Assembly: GCF_002893095.1 (NCBI RefSeq)
Contig: NZ_PKQQ01000002.1
Span: forward strand, 62,001 to 126,000
Source of the DNA: Stenotrophomonas sp. VV52
Lineage (GTDB): Bacteria > Pseudomonadota > Gammaproteobacteria > Xanthomonadales > Xanthomonadaceae
DNA: 64,000 bases
Direction: 5' to 3'
The position numbers were made by a program, and so were the translations under genes. The notes under the pieces were generated by a model. That model was not told the origin of the DNA. It saw only the letters and a program-made list of their open reading frames with translations, and searched no databases. This document shows positions 1 through 8,890 of this stretch, one piece after another (the stretch's first letter is position 1; each line of letters starts with the position of its first letter).

Positions 1-23
1 ACATCTACATCCCTCTTCATCGG

Positions 24-52
24 AAAAAACAACGCCGGCCCAGTGCCGGCGT
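24..52 (-). terminator. Intrinsic terminator of the cytochrome c4 gene
   Basis: Read on the minus strand this is a 7-bp stem (CGCCGGC at 33-39 pairing with GCCGGCG at 45-51) followed after two bases by six T. It lies 67 bp past the cytochrome stop codon. Confidence 0.7.
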
Positions 53-118
53 GGTGGTGAACATAACCCGCCACCGGGGCGGGGTGCATCTGTCATCGGT
101 CCCGGTGCAGGTCCAGGC

Positions 119-910
119 TTACTGCGTCGCGCCAGCCCGCGGGGCGGCCGCAGCGACGTCGTCGGCGCGGTTGTGCAGGCCCTGCAGGTAGCTGCCCAGC
201 GCCTGGATTTCCTGTTCGGTCAGCGACTTGGCAATGCTGGCCATGATCTGGAAGTGCGCCTTGTCGGTTTCCTGGGTCACCCCGGCCTGGTACTCCTGCA
301 GCCGCCGCGCCACGTACGACGCATGTTGGCCGCCGATGTGCGGGTAGGCCGGGCCCGGATTACCCGCACCGGTCGGTCCATGGCAGGCCATGCACGCCGG
401 AATGCCGCGCTGGGCATCGCCGCCGCGATAGAGCTGCTGCCCGATCTCGAAGAACTTCATGCCCTTGTAGGGACCATCGCCGACCGCGCTGTCGTCGGCA
501 AGCCCGGCGCTGGCCTTCTGCGTTGCGAAATACGCACCGATGTCGCGCATGTCCTGCGGGGTGAGGTCCTGCACGAACGGCACCATCGCCGCCGAGGCCC
601 CGGAGGTGCGCTGCCCGTTGGCGATCAGCGCGATCTGCTGGGCCACGTAGCGTTCGCTCTGCCCGGCGATGCTGGGGTACATCTCCACGGTGGCGTTGCC
701 ATCGGCCGAGTGGCAGGCCGCACAGGCCGCAGCCTTGGCCTGGCCCGCCTTGGGGTCGCCCCAGGTGGTCTTGCTGAAATCGACTTCGAGCGACGCCGTG
801 CGCACCGGTGCATTGTCCGGCAGCGGGGTCACGGCGGTCTGGGCGACCGCAACAGCGGCCAACAGCGATACAGCAACAGCGGAAACGGCAAGAACGCGAG
901 CATGGCGCAT
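119..910 (-). CDS. Diheme cytochrome c4
   Basis: The 263-residue product starts with a hydrophobic signal peptide ending near AVAVAQ, so it is exported to the periplasm. Two haem-binding CxxCH motifs are visible: CAACH at residues 63-67 and CMACH at 173-177, one in each half of a duplicated fold. This is the c4 family, electron carriers between the bc1 complex and terminal oxidases. An in-frame ATG 45 bp further upstream exists, but the ATG at 910 is preceded by GGAG at 7 bp and places the signal peptide at the N-terminus. A terminator follows the gene and engB is divergent. The family call is firm; the redox partner is not visible. Confidence 0.92.
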   Translation of the reverse strand: MRHARVLAVSAVAVSLLAAVAVAQTAVTPLPDNAPVRTASLEVDFSKTTWGDPKAGQAKAAACAACHSADGNATVEMYPSIAGQSERYVAQQIALIANGQRTSGASAAMVPFVQDLTPQDMRDIGAYFATQKASAGLADDSAVGDGPYKGMKFFEIGQQLYRGGDAQRGIPACMACHGPTGAGNPGPAYPHIGGQHASYVARRLQEYQAGVTQETDKAHFQIMASIAKSLTEQEIQALGSYLQGLHNRADDVAAAAPRAGATQ

Positions 911-1041
911 GCGGAAGCTCCGTGTGGACCGGCCTGGCATGTGCAGGATGCACACGCGGGGATCGCCCGATTATCCATGCGCTTTCACGCCAGGGTCAAC
1001 GCGGCAGTGCGGCAAAACCGGTGGCGTGCGATCCTATGCGC

Positions 1042-1680
1042 ATGTCATTGCTCCTCGAACGCGCCCATTACCTGCTCTCGGCCCACAATATCCGGCAACT
1101 TCCGGACGACGTGGGGGCCGAAGTGGCCTTTGCCGGCCGCTCCAACGCCGGCAAATCCAGTGCCCTCAACGCCCTGACCCGCCAGAACAGCCTGGCCCGG
1201 GTCTCCAAGACCCCCGGCCGCACCCAGCAGCTGGTGTTCTTCGAGGTCACCCCGGAGGCCAAGCTGGTCGACCTGCCCGGGTACGGCTACGCCAAGGTGC
1301 CGCTGGACCTGCAGGCGCACTGGCAGGCCTTCATCGACCAGTACTTCCGCACCCGCGAGGCGCTGCGTGGCCTGGTGGTGGTGATGGACATCCGCCACCC
1401 GCTCAAGGACTACGACCGCCAGATGCTGGCCTATGCGGTCCGCCGCGGGCTGCCGGCGCACGCGCTGCTGACCAAGGCCGACAAGCTCGGCCGGGGCCAG
1501 CAGGGCATCGCCCTGCAGAAGGTACGCAAGGAACTGCAGTCCGCCTTTGGCGACACGGTGAGCGTGCAGACCTTCTCCGGTCCGGCCCGCCAGGGCGTGG
1601 ACGAAGCGCGCGCCATCATCGGTGGCTGGCTCGGCCTCAACACGCCCGCACCCGAAGCACCGGACGCGCCCGTCGCCTGA
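1042..1680 (+). CDS. engB: Ribosome biogenesis GTP-binding protein EngB (YsxC/YihA)
   Basis: A small GTPase of about 212 residues that acts in maturation of the large ribosomal subunit. The G1 loop GRSNAGKSS, G3 DLPG and G4 TKAD are all present in order, and the TPGRTQQ switch region is typical of this family. Two ATGs lie six bases apart (1036 and 1042); the second gives the usual MSLLLERAH start. The open frame runs further upstream without codon character of its own, so the longer version is rejected. The gene is divergent from the cytochrome c4 gene. Confidence 0.93.
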   Translation: MSLLLERAHYLLSAHNIRQLPDDVGAEVAFAGRSNAGKSSALNALTRQNSLARVSKTPGRTQQLVFFEVTPEAKLVDLPGYGYAKVPLDLQAHWQAFIDQYFRTREALRGLVVVMDIRHPLKDYDRQMLAYAVRRGLPAHALLTKADKLGRGQQGIALQKVRKELQSAFGDTVSVQTFSGPARQGVDEARAIIGGWLGLNTPAPEAPDAPVA

Positions 1681-1828
1681 TCCAGGCGCGTCAAGGGGTT
1701 CCCGATAGGATGCAGAAAACCGTCACGGCGACGCGACGGCTGGAACGGCCACGATATAGTGCGGCCTTGCGATGCGGGGTACCGAGCCCCACATCCCCGT
1801 CCTGACCAGAATCCCTGCGAGCCCCCCC

Positions 1829-3193
1829 TTGTCGAGCCCCAGCCACGTCGCCGAGACGCCGATCACCGACCGCAACGAACTGGTCGCCACGTTGGCCTCC
1901 GGCGAAAAGCCCAAGGCGCAGTGGCGCATCGGCACCGAGCACGAGAAGTTCGGCTTCCGCCTGGACGACCTGCGCCCGCCCACCTTCGACGGCGAGCGCG
2001 GCATCGAAGCGCTGCTGACCGGGCTGACCCGCTTCGGCTGGGCGCCGGTACAGGAGAACGGCCGCACCATCGCGCTGCTGCGCGACAACGCCTCGGTCAC
2101 CCTGGAACCGGCCGGGCAGCTGGAGCTGTCGGGCGCGGCGCTGGAGAGCATCCACCAGACCTGCGTGGAAACCGGCACGCATCTCAATGAAGTGGCGCAG
2201 GTGGCTGCGGAGCTGCAGCTCGGCTTCTTCGGCATGGGCTTCCAGCCGAAGTGGACGCGCGATGAAATGCCGTGGATGCCCAAGGGCCGCTACCGGATCA
2301 TGCGCGAGTACATGCCCAAGGTCGGTTCGCTGGGCCTGGACATGATGACCCGCACCTGCACGGTGCAGGTCAACCTGGACTACGCCGCCGAAGCGGACAT
2401 GGTGAAGAAGTTCCGCGTGTCGCTGGCGCTGCAGCCGATCGCCACCGCGCTGTTTGCCGACTCGCCGTTCACCGAAGGCAAGCCGAACGGCTACCTGAGC
2501 TATCGCTCGCACATCTGGACCGACACCGACGCCGACCGCACCGGCATGCTCGACTTCGTGTTCGAAGATGGCTTCGGCTATGAGCGTTACGTGGATTACC
2601 TGCTCGACGTGCCGATGTACTTCTCCTACCGCGACGGCGTTTACCACGACGCCAGCGGGCAGAGCTTCCGCGATTTCATGGTGGGCAAGCTGCCGGTGCT
2701 GCCGGGCCAGCTGCCGACCCTGCGCGACTGGTCGGACCACATGACCACCGCGTTCCCGGAAGTACGCCTGAAGAAATACCTGGAAATGCGCGGCGCCGAC
2801 GCCGGTCCGTGGAGCCGCCTGTGCGCGCTGCCGGCGTTCTGGGTGGGCCTGCTGTATGACGACGCGGCGCTGGATGCGGCGTGGGACCTGGTGCGTGACT
2901 TCAGCCTGGTCGAACGCCACGCACTGCGTGACGGCGTGCCGAAGCAGGCATTGAACCTGCCGTTCCGCAACGGCACCGTGCGCGACCTGGCGCGCGAGGC
3001 GCTGAAGATCGCGGTGGCCGGCCTGCAGCGCCGTGCGGCGCGCAATGCCGACGGCCAGGATGAAAGCCACTTCCTGGACGTGCTGCAGGAGATCGTGGAC
3101 TCGGGCCTGACCCCGGCCGAGCGAAAGCTGGCGCTGTACCACGGCGAGTGGGGCCAGAGCGTGGACCCGGTGTTCAAGCAGTTTGCGTATTGA
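1829..3193 (+). CDS. gshA: Glutamate-cysteine ligase, plant/alphaproteobacterial type
   Basis: Catalyses the first step of glutathione synthesis, joining glutamate and cysteine with ATP. The N-terminal [12 protein letters not shown] segment and the later [11 protein letters not shown] and [10 protein letters not shown] segments are typical of the GCS2/plant-type ligase. I place the start at TTG 1829 (454 residues, beginning [10 protein letters not shown]), which fits the length expected for this family; an ATG at 1772 in the same frame would add 19 residues of low-complexity sequence. A -10-like GATATAGT lies near 1752. A bidirectional terminator follows immediately. Glutathione made here is also the cofactor for frmA/frmB in this window. 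Confidence 0.9.
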   Translation: MSSPSHVAETPITDRNELVATLASGEKPKAQWRIGTEHEKFGFRLDDLRPPTFDGERGIEALLTGLTRFGWAPVQENGRTIALLRDNASVTLEPAGQLELSGAALESIHQTCVETGTHLNEVAQVAAELQLGFFGMGFQPKWTRDEMPWMPKGRYRIMREYMPKVGSLGLDMMTRTCTVQVNLDYAAEADMVKKFRVSLALQPIATALFADSPFTEGKPNGYLSYRSHIWTDTDADRTGMLDFVFEDGFGYERYVDYLLDVPMYFSYRDGVYHDASGQSFRDFMVGKLPVLPGQLPTLRDWSDHMTTAFPEVRLKKYLEMRGADAGPWSRLCALPAFWVGLLYDDAALDAAWDLVRDFSLVERHALRDGVPKQALNLPFRNGTVRDLAREALKIAVAGLQRRAARNADGQDESHFLDVLQEIVDSGLTPAERKLALYHGEWGQSVDPVFKQFAY

Positions 3194-3222
3194 AAAAAAC
3201 CCCGGCATTGCCGGGGTTTTTT
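3194..3222. terminator. Bidirectional intrinsic terminator
   Basis: ACCCCGGC-ATT-GCCGGGGT stem-loop with an A-run before and a T-run after, placed between two convergent genes (gshA and the alcohol dehydrogenase), so it can serve both strands. Confidence 0.85.
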
Positions 3223-3234
3223 CTATTTCGCTTC

Positions 3235-4287
3235 TTACGCGGCCAGCGTCGCCATGTCGATCACGAAGCGATAGCGCACGTCGTTCTTGGCCATGCGTTC
3301 CCAGGCTTCGTTGACGGTCTTGATATCGATCACTTCGACGTCGCTGACGATGTTGTGCTCGGCGCAGAAGTCCATCATTTCCTGGGTTTCGGCCATGCCG
3401 CCGATCGCCGAGCCGGTGATGTGCTTGCGACCGAACATCACGCTGGCGCCCATCAGCGGCGGATCCAGTTCGGTCAGCACGCCCACCAGGCACATGGTGG
3501 CGTCACGCTTGAGCAGCGACATGTACGGGTTGGTGTCGTGGCTGACCGGAATGGTGTTGAGCAGGAAGTCGAAGCTGCCGGCGTGGGCCTTCATCTGCGC
3601 CGGGTCGCGCGAGACCAGCACTTCATCGGCGCCCAGGCGCTTGGCGTCGGCACCCTTTTCCGGGGTGGTGGTGATCATCACCACGGTGGCGCCCATCGCC
3701 TTGGCGAACTTCACGCCCATGTGGCCGAGGCCACCCAGGCCGATCACGCCGACCTTCTGGCCGGGGCCGACCTTCCAGTGGCGCAGCGGCGAATAGGTGG
3801 TGATGCCGGCGCACAGCAGCGGTGCGGCGGCCTTGAGGTCCAGCTTTTCAGAGACCTTCACCACGAAGCGCTGCTCGACCACGATGTGGTCCGAATAGCC
3901 GCCGAAGGTCGGCTGGCCGCTGTCGCGCTCGGTACTGTTGTAGGTGAACGTGGCACCGTTGTGGCAGTACTGCTCCAGGTCCTGGTCGCAGGCTTCGCAG
4001 TGGCGGCAGGAGTCGACCATGCAGCCGACACCGGCGAAGTCGCCGACCTTCAGCCCGGTCACGCCGGCACCGACCTCGGTGACGCGGCCGATGATTTCAT
4101 GGCCCGGCACCATCGGGAACTTGGAGCCGCCCCAGTCGTCGCGGGCCTGGTGCAGGTCGGAATGGCAGATGCCGCTGTAGAGGATCTGGATGCGGACATC
4201 GCCGGCACCGACCGGGCGGCGTTCGAAGGAGAACGGCACCAGCGGCGCGGTCTGGTCGTGCACCGCATAGCCATGGGCAAGGGACAT
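3235..4287 (-). CDS. NAD(P)-dependent zinc alcohol dehydrogenase (YahK/cinnamyl-alcohol dehydrogenase type)
   Basis: A 350-residue cytosolic medium-chain dehydrogenase that interconverts alcohols and aldehydes. The catalytic zinc site is visible as GICHSD with GHE further on, the structural zinc ligands as the cysteine cluster around CRHCEACDQDLEQYC, and the nucleotide fold as GLGGLGHMG. The ATG at 4287 has AGGA 7 bp upstream; the longer frame to 4365 has no ribosome-binding site. The gene is divergent from a LysR regulator that probably controls it. Aldehyde preference cannot be read from the sequence. Confidence 0.9.
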   Translation of the reverse strand: MSLAHGYAVHDQTAPLVPFSFERRPVGAGDVRIQILYSGICHSDLHQARDDWGGSKFPMVPGHEIIGRVTEVGAGVTGLKVGDFAGVGCMVDSCRHCEACDQDLEQYCHNGATFTYNSTERDSGQPTFGGYSDHIVVEQRFVVKVSEKLDLKAAAPLLCAGITTYSPLRHWKVGPGQKVGVIGLGGLGHMGVKFAKAMGATVVMITTTPEKGADAKRLGADEVLVSRDPAQMKAHAGSFDFLLNTIPVSHDTNPYMSLLKRDATMCLVGVLTELDPPLMGASVMFGRKHITGSAIGGMAETQEMMDFCAEHNIVSDVEVIDIKTVNEAWERMAKNDVRYRFVIDMATLAA

Positions 4288-4347
4288 GGGGGTATCCTGG
4301 GATTTATGGAAAGGCGCTTTACAATACGCCCCGATCGGATAGGTATA

Positions 4348-4384
4348 CAGTCTGGATATCGGCATGATTCATCAAGGCAGACTG
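4348..4384. promoter_or_regulatory. Candidate LysR-type operator in the divergent promoter
   Basis: CAGTCTG (4348-4354) and its exact inverse CAGACTG (4378-4384) are spaced 30 bp centre to centre in the 104-bp gap between the dehydrogenase and the LysR gene. The site ends seven bases before the regulator's start, where autoregulation would act. The match is short, so this is a candidate only. Confidence 0.35.
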
Positions 4385-4391
4385 CACAATC

Positions 4392-5300
4392 GTGGCCACT
4401 GACAACCTCACCCACCTGGCTGCCTTTGCCGCCGTGGCGCGGCACCGCAGCTTCCGCCGCGCCGGCGCCGAGCTGGCGCTTTCCACCTCGGCGGTGAGCT
4501 ATGCGATCCGCGCGCTGGAAGAGCGCCTCGGCGTAGGGCTGTTCCACCGCACCACCCGCAGCGTGGCCCTGACCGAGGCCGGCCAGCGCCTGCTCGACCG
4601 GCTGCAGCCGGCGCTGGGCCAGGTGCACGACGCGCTGGAGGAGATGAACCACTTCCGCGCGGCGCCGGCCGGGCTGCTGCGCATCAATGCCACCCGCGCC
4701 GCCGTGCACACGCAGCTCGGCCCGCGCCTGGCCAGTTTCCTGCGCGCGCACCCGGACGTGCGGCTGGAAGTGGCGCAGGACGATGGTCTGGTGGACATCG
4801 TGGCCGAAGGCTATGACGCCGGGGTGCGCCTGCATGAGTTCGTGCCCGAAGACATGGTGGCGGTGCCGTTGGGGCCGCCGCTGCGCGGCCTGATCGTGGC
4901 TTCGCCAGCGTACCTGCGCGACCGCGGCGTTCCGCAGCATCCGCGCGAGCTGGTCGACCACGAATGCGTGCGCTTCCGCTTCGCCAGCGGGCATCTGTAC
5001 AAATGGCAGTTCGAGCGCGACGGGCAGGCGCTGGATATCGACGTTCCCGGGCGGCTGACGCTCGGCGACCAGCACACCGTGCTGCAGGCGGTGCTGGATG
5101 GACTGGGCCTGGCGTACGTGCTGGAGGATGCGGCGCGGCCCTGCCTGGAAGACGGTCGCCTGGTGGCGGTGCTGCAGGACTGGAGCGAGCCGTTCGCCGG
5201 CTGGGTGCTGTACTACCCGCGCCAGCGCCAGATGTCCTCGGCGCTGCGCGCGTTCGTGGACATGCTGCGCGACGGCTACGCGTCGCAGATTTCGTCGTAG
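4392..5300 (+). CDS. LysR-family transcriptional regulator
   Basis: A 302-residue DNA-binding regulator. The N-terminal winged helix-turn-helix covers about residues 6-65 (AFAAVARHRSFRRAGAELAL, then ALEERLGVGLFHRTTRSVAL), followed by a periplasmic-binding-like effector domain to the end. It starts with GTG. It is transcribed away from the zinc alcohol dehydrogenase across a 104-bp gap, the classic arrangement of a LysR protein and its target. The 3' end overlaps the convergent VOC gene by 25 bp. The effector is unknown; an aldehyde or phenolic is a guess from context. Confidence 0.88.
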   Translation: MATDNLTHLAAFAAVARHRSFRRAGAELALSTSAVSYAIRALEERLGVGLFHRTTRSVALTEAGQRLLDRLQPALGQVHDALEEMNHFRAAPAGLLRINATRAAVHTQLGPRLASFLRAHPDVRLEVAQDDGLVDIVAEGYDAGVRLHEFVPEDMVAVPLGPPLRGLIVASPAYLRDRGVPQHPRELVDHECVRFRFASGHLYKWQFERDGQALDIDVPGRLTLGDQHTVLQAVLDGLGLAYVLEDAARPCLEDGRLVAVLQDWSEPFAGWVLYYPRQRQMSSALRAFVDMLRDGYASQISS

Positions 5301-5683
5301 CCGCGACCCAGGAACTGCAGCAGGCAGAAGCCGTGGCCGAACGGATCGGCGAGCAGGGCGATGCGGCCCCAGGCGTGCGTGGCCGGTGCCTTCTCCACGC
5401 GTGCACCTACGGCGACCGCGCGCGCCAGCGCGGCATCCAGGTCGTGCACCACCCAGTCCAGGTGCACCGGCGTCCAGTGCCGGCGGTAATCGCGGCGGTC
5501 GCGCACCTGCGGCGTGGCCGCGCTGCCGGCGGGCTTCACCAGCAGGTAGATCGGGGCAGGGCCGCCGAGCAGTTCCACGCCGTCGGCGCCGAAGCGTCGG
5601 CCGGGACGCAGGTCGAAGGCGCGCGTGTAGAACGACAGCGCGGCATCGAGATCGTCGACGTCGATGTTGACCAGGAAGTCCAT
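5276..5683 (-). CDS. VOC-family (glyoxalase/bleomycin-resistance-like) protein
   Basis: A 135-residue single-module vicinal-oxygen-chelate protein. The start MDFLVNIDVDDLDAALSFYTRAF and the C-terminal LLADPFGHGFCLLQF are characteristic of the fold. Its enzymatic role is not evident; members include lyases, dioxygenases and drug-binding proteins. The ATG at 5683 is preferred over one 18 bp upstream because it begins the first beta strand. It is convergent with the LysR gene and overlaps its end by 25 bp. Confidence 0.78.
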   Translation of the reverse strand: MDFLVNIDVDDLDAALSFYTRAFDLRPGRRFGADGVELLGGPAPIYLLVKPAGSAATPQVRDRRDYRRHWTPVHLDWVVHDLDAALARAVAVGARVEKAPATHAWGRIALLADPFGHGFCLLQFLGRGYDEICDA

Positions 5684-5836
5684 GCGCGCACGATACCCCA
5701 CCCTTTGGGGCTACGTAGATTTACTGCCGCCTTCCGCACGAATTCATCTTTCAAATCGACGACAACGGAGTAACCATGGCGTCACCGGGCGGACCCCGAG
5801 GTTGCGGTCCGAGACCGGCTTACCCGGAGATCCACC

Positions 5837-6676
5837 ATGTCGCTCTCCCTGCCGTTCCGCAGAACCGCCATCGCTCTCTGCGCCTCCGTCACCGGCGTGC
5901 TCGCGTTCGCCCCGCAGGCGCATGCGGTGGAACCGCTGGACACCTTCAGCGCGCATGTCAGCGGGTACATCACTTCGTTCGATACCGAGATCCGCGCCGA
6001 TGGCGAAGGCAAACGCGGCACCGAGATCGACCTGCATCGCGACCTGGGCCTGGGCGACGACAACCTGATCGCCAACGTCGGGTTTACCTGGCGCCCGTGG
6101 GAGAACCACGAGTTCGCCGTGTCCTATTACACCCAGAGCGCCGACGCCACGCGCACCATCGAGCGCGACATCGAGTTCGACGGCACCCTGTACGAAGCAT
6201 CCAGCCGCATCCGTACCGATGTCGACGTCGACGCTTACGAGGCCTCGTATACCTGGTGGGCGGCGAACGAAAGCAGCTGGGCGCTGGGCCCGCGTGTCGG
6301 CCTGATCTGGTACCGCATGGAACTGGGCATAGACCTGGACGTGGACGTGGGCGGCAACCAGGGCGGTGCCTCCGCGAAGAGCAAAGTGTCGGCAGATGTA
6401 CCTGCGCCGATGATCGGCGGTGGCTGGCGCTGGACCCCGCTGGACGACTGGCGCCTGTCCGCCGATGTCGGCTACTTCACCATCAGCGTCGACGATATCG
6501 ACGGCGACATCTACTTCGGGCGTGCGGGCGTGGAGTGGTTCCCGTGGGAACGCGCCGGCTTCAGCCTGGACTACACCTACACCCGGATCGAAGCGGACGC
6601 CGACAAGACCAGCTTCACCGGTAACGTGAACTTCACCGACGCCGGGTTGCGACTGGGCTTCGTCTATCGGTTCTGA
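5837..6676 (+). CDS. Outer-membrane beta-barrel protein, function unknown
   Basis: A 279-residue protein with a signal peptide (cleavage after APQAHA) and a pattern of alternating hydrophobic strands ending in LRLGFVYRF; a terminal phenylalanine is the usual recognition signal of outer-membrane barrels. Acidic loops (EIRADGEGK, DVDVDAYE, DLDVDVGG) suggest cation-binding extracellular turns. GGAG lies 8 bp before the ATG. A second ATG with its own good Shine-Dalgarno sits 61 bp upstream in another frame; its product looks meaningless. No closer family is recognised. Confidence 0.7.
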   Translation: MSLSLPFRRTAIALCASVTGVLAFAPQAHAVEPLDTFSAHVSGYITSFDTEIRADGEGKRGTEIDLHRDLGLGDDNLIANVGFTWRPWENHEFAVSYYTQSADATRTIERDIEFDGTLYEASSRIRTDVDVDAYEASYTWWAANESSWALGPRVGLIWYRMELGIDLDVDVGGNQGGASAKSKVSADVPAPMIGGGWRWTPLDDWRLSADVGYFTISVDDIDGDIYFGRAGVEWFPWERAGFSLDYTYTRIEADADKTSFTGNVNFTDAGLRLGFVYRF

Positions 6677-6700
6677 TCGGCCGGTTCGCCCCACCGGAAG

Positions 6701-6714
6701 TTAAATCGATCTAA
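6701..6714. promoter_or_regulatory. 14-bp palindrome TTAAATCGATCTAA, candidate operator shared with the GH92 gene
   Basis: The near-perfect palindrome lies 37 bp before the GH43 start codon. The same motif (consensus TTARWTCGATCTAA) lies in front of the GH92 mannosidase at 57678-57691. The central CG and A/T-rich arms resemble LacI/GalR-family operators. No LacI gene lies in the window. Confidence 0.6.
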
Positions 6715-6750
6715 ACTCAACCCTCATCGACCAGTTCGGGAGGGCAGGGC

Positions 6751-7755
6751 ATGACGTTTCGCAGCACGCTGATCGCCGCGGCAGTGGTGGCAGCCGTTTC
6801 ATTCGGGGCCGCAGCGGCCCTCGCGGTACCGGCCGCCGCGCCGGCCATGTCGGGCAATCCGATCCTGCCGGGCTGGTACGCCGACCCGGAAGCGGCGGTG
6901 TTCAACAACCAGTACTGGATATTCCCCACCAGTTCGCGCGAGTACGCCGACCAGACCTCGTTCGACGCGTTTTCCTCGTCGGACCTGGTGACCTGGAAAA
7001 AGCACCCCGACGTGCTGAAGATGGAAGCGGTCTCGTGGGTGCGTGAGGCGATGTGGGCGCCTTCGGTGGTCGAGAAGGACGGCAAGTACTACTTCTTCTT
7101 CTCCGCCAATGACATCAAGAACGACCAGGAGCTCGGCGGCATCGGCGTTGCCGTGGCCGACAAGCCCGAAGGCCCATACAGAGACCTGCTAGGCAAGCCG
7201 CTGGTCGGCGCGTTCCACAACGGCGCGCAGCCAATCGACCAGTTCGTGTTCAAGGACGACGATGGGAGCTGGTACATGCTCTATGGCGGTTGGAAGCACG
7301 CCAATATCGTGCGGCTGAAAGATGACTTCACCGGCGTGCTGCCGTTCGCCGACGGCACCGTGTTCAAGGAAATCACCCCCGCACCGGAGTACGTGGAAGG
7401 CTCGCTGATGTTCAAGCGCGACGGCCGCTATTATTTCATGTGGTCGGAGGGCGGCTGGGGCGGGCCGGACTATTCGGTCGCGTACGCCATCGCCGACGCG
7501 CCGACCGGGCCGTTCAAGCGGATCGGACGCATCCTGCAGCAGGACCCGGCCATTGCCACCAGCGCCGGCCACCATTCGGTGATCCACGCCCCGGGCAGCG
7601 ACAACTGGTACATCGTCTATCACCGCCGTCCGTTGGGCGACAAGGCGCGTGACCATCGCGTCACCGCCATCGAGCGCATGTCCTTCGACGCGCAGGGACA
7701 TGTCCTCCCGGTCAGGATCACCCATGAGGGCGTTCCGGCCGATCCGATGCCCTGA
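6751..7755 (+). CDS. Secreted glycoside hydrolase family 43
   Basis: A 334-residue exported enzyme of the five-bladed propeller GH43 family, which removes arabinose, xylose or galactose residues from plant or microbial polysaccharides. The signal peptide covers about 30 residues. The catalytic base is expected in GWYADPEA, the pKa-modulating aspartate in the segment around QPIDQF, and the general acid in YVEGSLMF; the GKYYFFFSAND strand is typical. It has a 14-bp candidate operator upstream and an AraC-type regulator 150 bp downstream on the same strand. Substrate is not determined by the sequence. Confidence 0.88.
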   Translation: MTFRSTLIAAAVVAAVSFGAAAALAVPAAAPAMSGNPILPGWYADPEAAVFNNQYWIFPTSSREYADQTSFDAFSSSDLVTWKKHPDVLKMEAVSWVREAMWAPSVVEKDGKYYFFFSANDIKNDQELGGIGVAVADKPEGPYRDLLGKPLVGAFHNGAQPIDQFVFKDDDGSWYMLYGGWKHANIVRLKDDFTGVLPFADGTVFKEITPAPEYVEGSLMFKRDGRYYFMWSEGGWGGPDYSVAYAIADAPTGPFKRIGRILQQDPAIATSAGHHSVIHAPGSDNWYIVYHRRPLGDKARDHRVTAIERMSFDAQGHVLPVRITHEGVPADPMP

Positions 7756-7909
7756 TATGTGACCCAGGGCCAATATCCCCCGGGGGCGGGTTGTGGCACA
7801 GTCGGCCCCGGGGCTTGCCCGCTCCAACAGGCAGCGTCCTTCTCGGGGGGATCGCCGCGGCCTGGCAACCGGCGCGTGCAGGACCTTCCTCCCGATCACG
7901 GCGACGCCC

Positions 7910-8857
7910 ATGCCGCTGCTGAGGTTCAAGGATTTCGAGACCTATTCGGACGCCTTCGCCGGGGTGGACGGGATCCTGCGCGCGCTGTCGCCCAACCAGG
8001 GCGAGTGGATCCTGCATATGCTGGACGCGGGCGAGGTCACCGCCTCGCTGGGCCGCGACGGTGGGACCGGCGTGTACCACGGTCTCAATCATGCTGACCG
8101 CTACCTTGCCTACATGGCGCTGCCCGGCAGCGATACGGCCATGCAGGGCCAGGACACCTCCGACGATATGTTTGTCTGGTATCCGCCGCGTGCCGAGATC
8201 CACGGGCACACGCGGAAGATATCGCGCTTCATGGGGCTGAGCATGGACGCAGCCGCCGTGGTGCAGCGCGCACGCGAGGTGGCCGGGTTGTTCGATGAGC
8301 ATGTCGCGCGTACGCACGTCGTCAGCATCGGCCGCGTGGAAGTTGCCGAGATCGTCAAGCTGGTGACGCGTGCGCTGATGATCGACCTGGAAGATCCAAC
8401 GCTGTTCCAGGCGCCCAGCGTGCGCAAGGCCTTCAGCGGACAGGTCATCCACGCGTTGCTGCGCTGCATGGTGCTGGACAATCCCGAGGCGGTACGGCGT
8501 TCGCGCGGGCGTCCGCCGGTGCCGCGCAACGAGATCATCCGGCGCAGCCTCGACCACATCCACAAGGCCATCCGCGGGGACGCGGTGATCGGCGACCTGG
8601 TGCTCAGCGCCGGCACCTCACAGCGTTCGTTGAACCGCGCCTTCGACGAAGCCTTCGGCATGGGCCCACAGCAGTACTACATGCTCGAGCGCCTGCATGT
8701 GATCCGCAAGGCGCTGCGCGAAGCCCGGCCCGGCGACACCGTCACCAGCATCTGCAGCCAGTTCGGCGTCTGGGACCAAGGCCGATTCGCCGGCATGTAC
8801 CACCGCACCTTCGGCCTCCTGCCCTCGGTGGAACTGGCCGCAGCCCTATCCCGGTAG
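7910..8857 (+). CDS. AraC-family transcriptional regulator
   Basis: A 315-residue protein with a divergent N-terminal effector region and a C-terminal double helix-turn-helix (about residues 215-312; the VLSAGTSQRSLNRAFDEAFG and FGVWDQGRFAGMYHRTFG segments are the diagnostic ones). The ATG at 7910 (MPLLRFKDFE) is chosen over an upstream start whose extra 39 residues are arginine-rich and look non-coding. The stop codon TAG is itself the GTAG head of a REP element. Target unknown; the preceding GH43 gene or the following kinase are candidates. Confidence 0.82.
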   Translation: MPLLRFKDFETYSDAFAGVDGILRALSPNQGEWILHMLDAGEVTASLGRDGGTGVYHGLNHADRYLAYMALPGSDTAMQGQDTSDDMFVWYPPRAEIHGHTRKISRFMGLSMDAAAVVQRAREVAGLFDEHVARTHVVSIGRVEVAEIVKLVTRALMIDLEDPTLFQAPSVRKAFSGQVIHALLRCMVLDNPEAVRRSRGRPPVPRNEIIRRSLDHIHKAIRGDAVIGDLVLSAGTSQRSLNRAFDEAFGMGPQQYYMLERLHVIRKALREARPGDTVTSICSQFGVWDQGRFAGMYHRTFGLLPSVELAAALSR

Positions 8858-8878
8858 TGCCACGCCCTGCGTGGCAAC
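8854..8878 (+). repeat. GTAG-type REP element (single)
   Basis: GTAG followed by the imperfect palindrome TGCCACGCCCTGCGTGGCA. The GTAG overlaps and supplies the stop codon of the AraC regulator. Same subfamily as the pair at 54048-54116. Confidence 0.8.
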
Positions 8879-8890
8879 CACGCACCCCCA

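Noticed and set aside
5776-6624. Frame starting at an ATG with a good Shine-Dalgarno upstream of the outer-membrane protein
   Set aside because: The product is Arg/Pro-rich nonsense in another frame, and the barrel protein has its own ribosome-binding site, signal peptide and terminal Phe. The upstream ATG might still be a short leader start.
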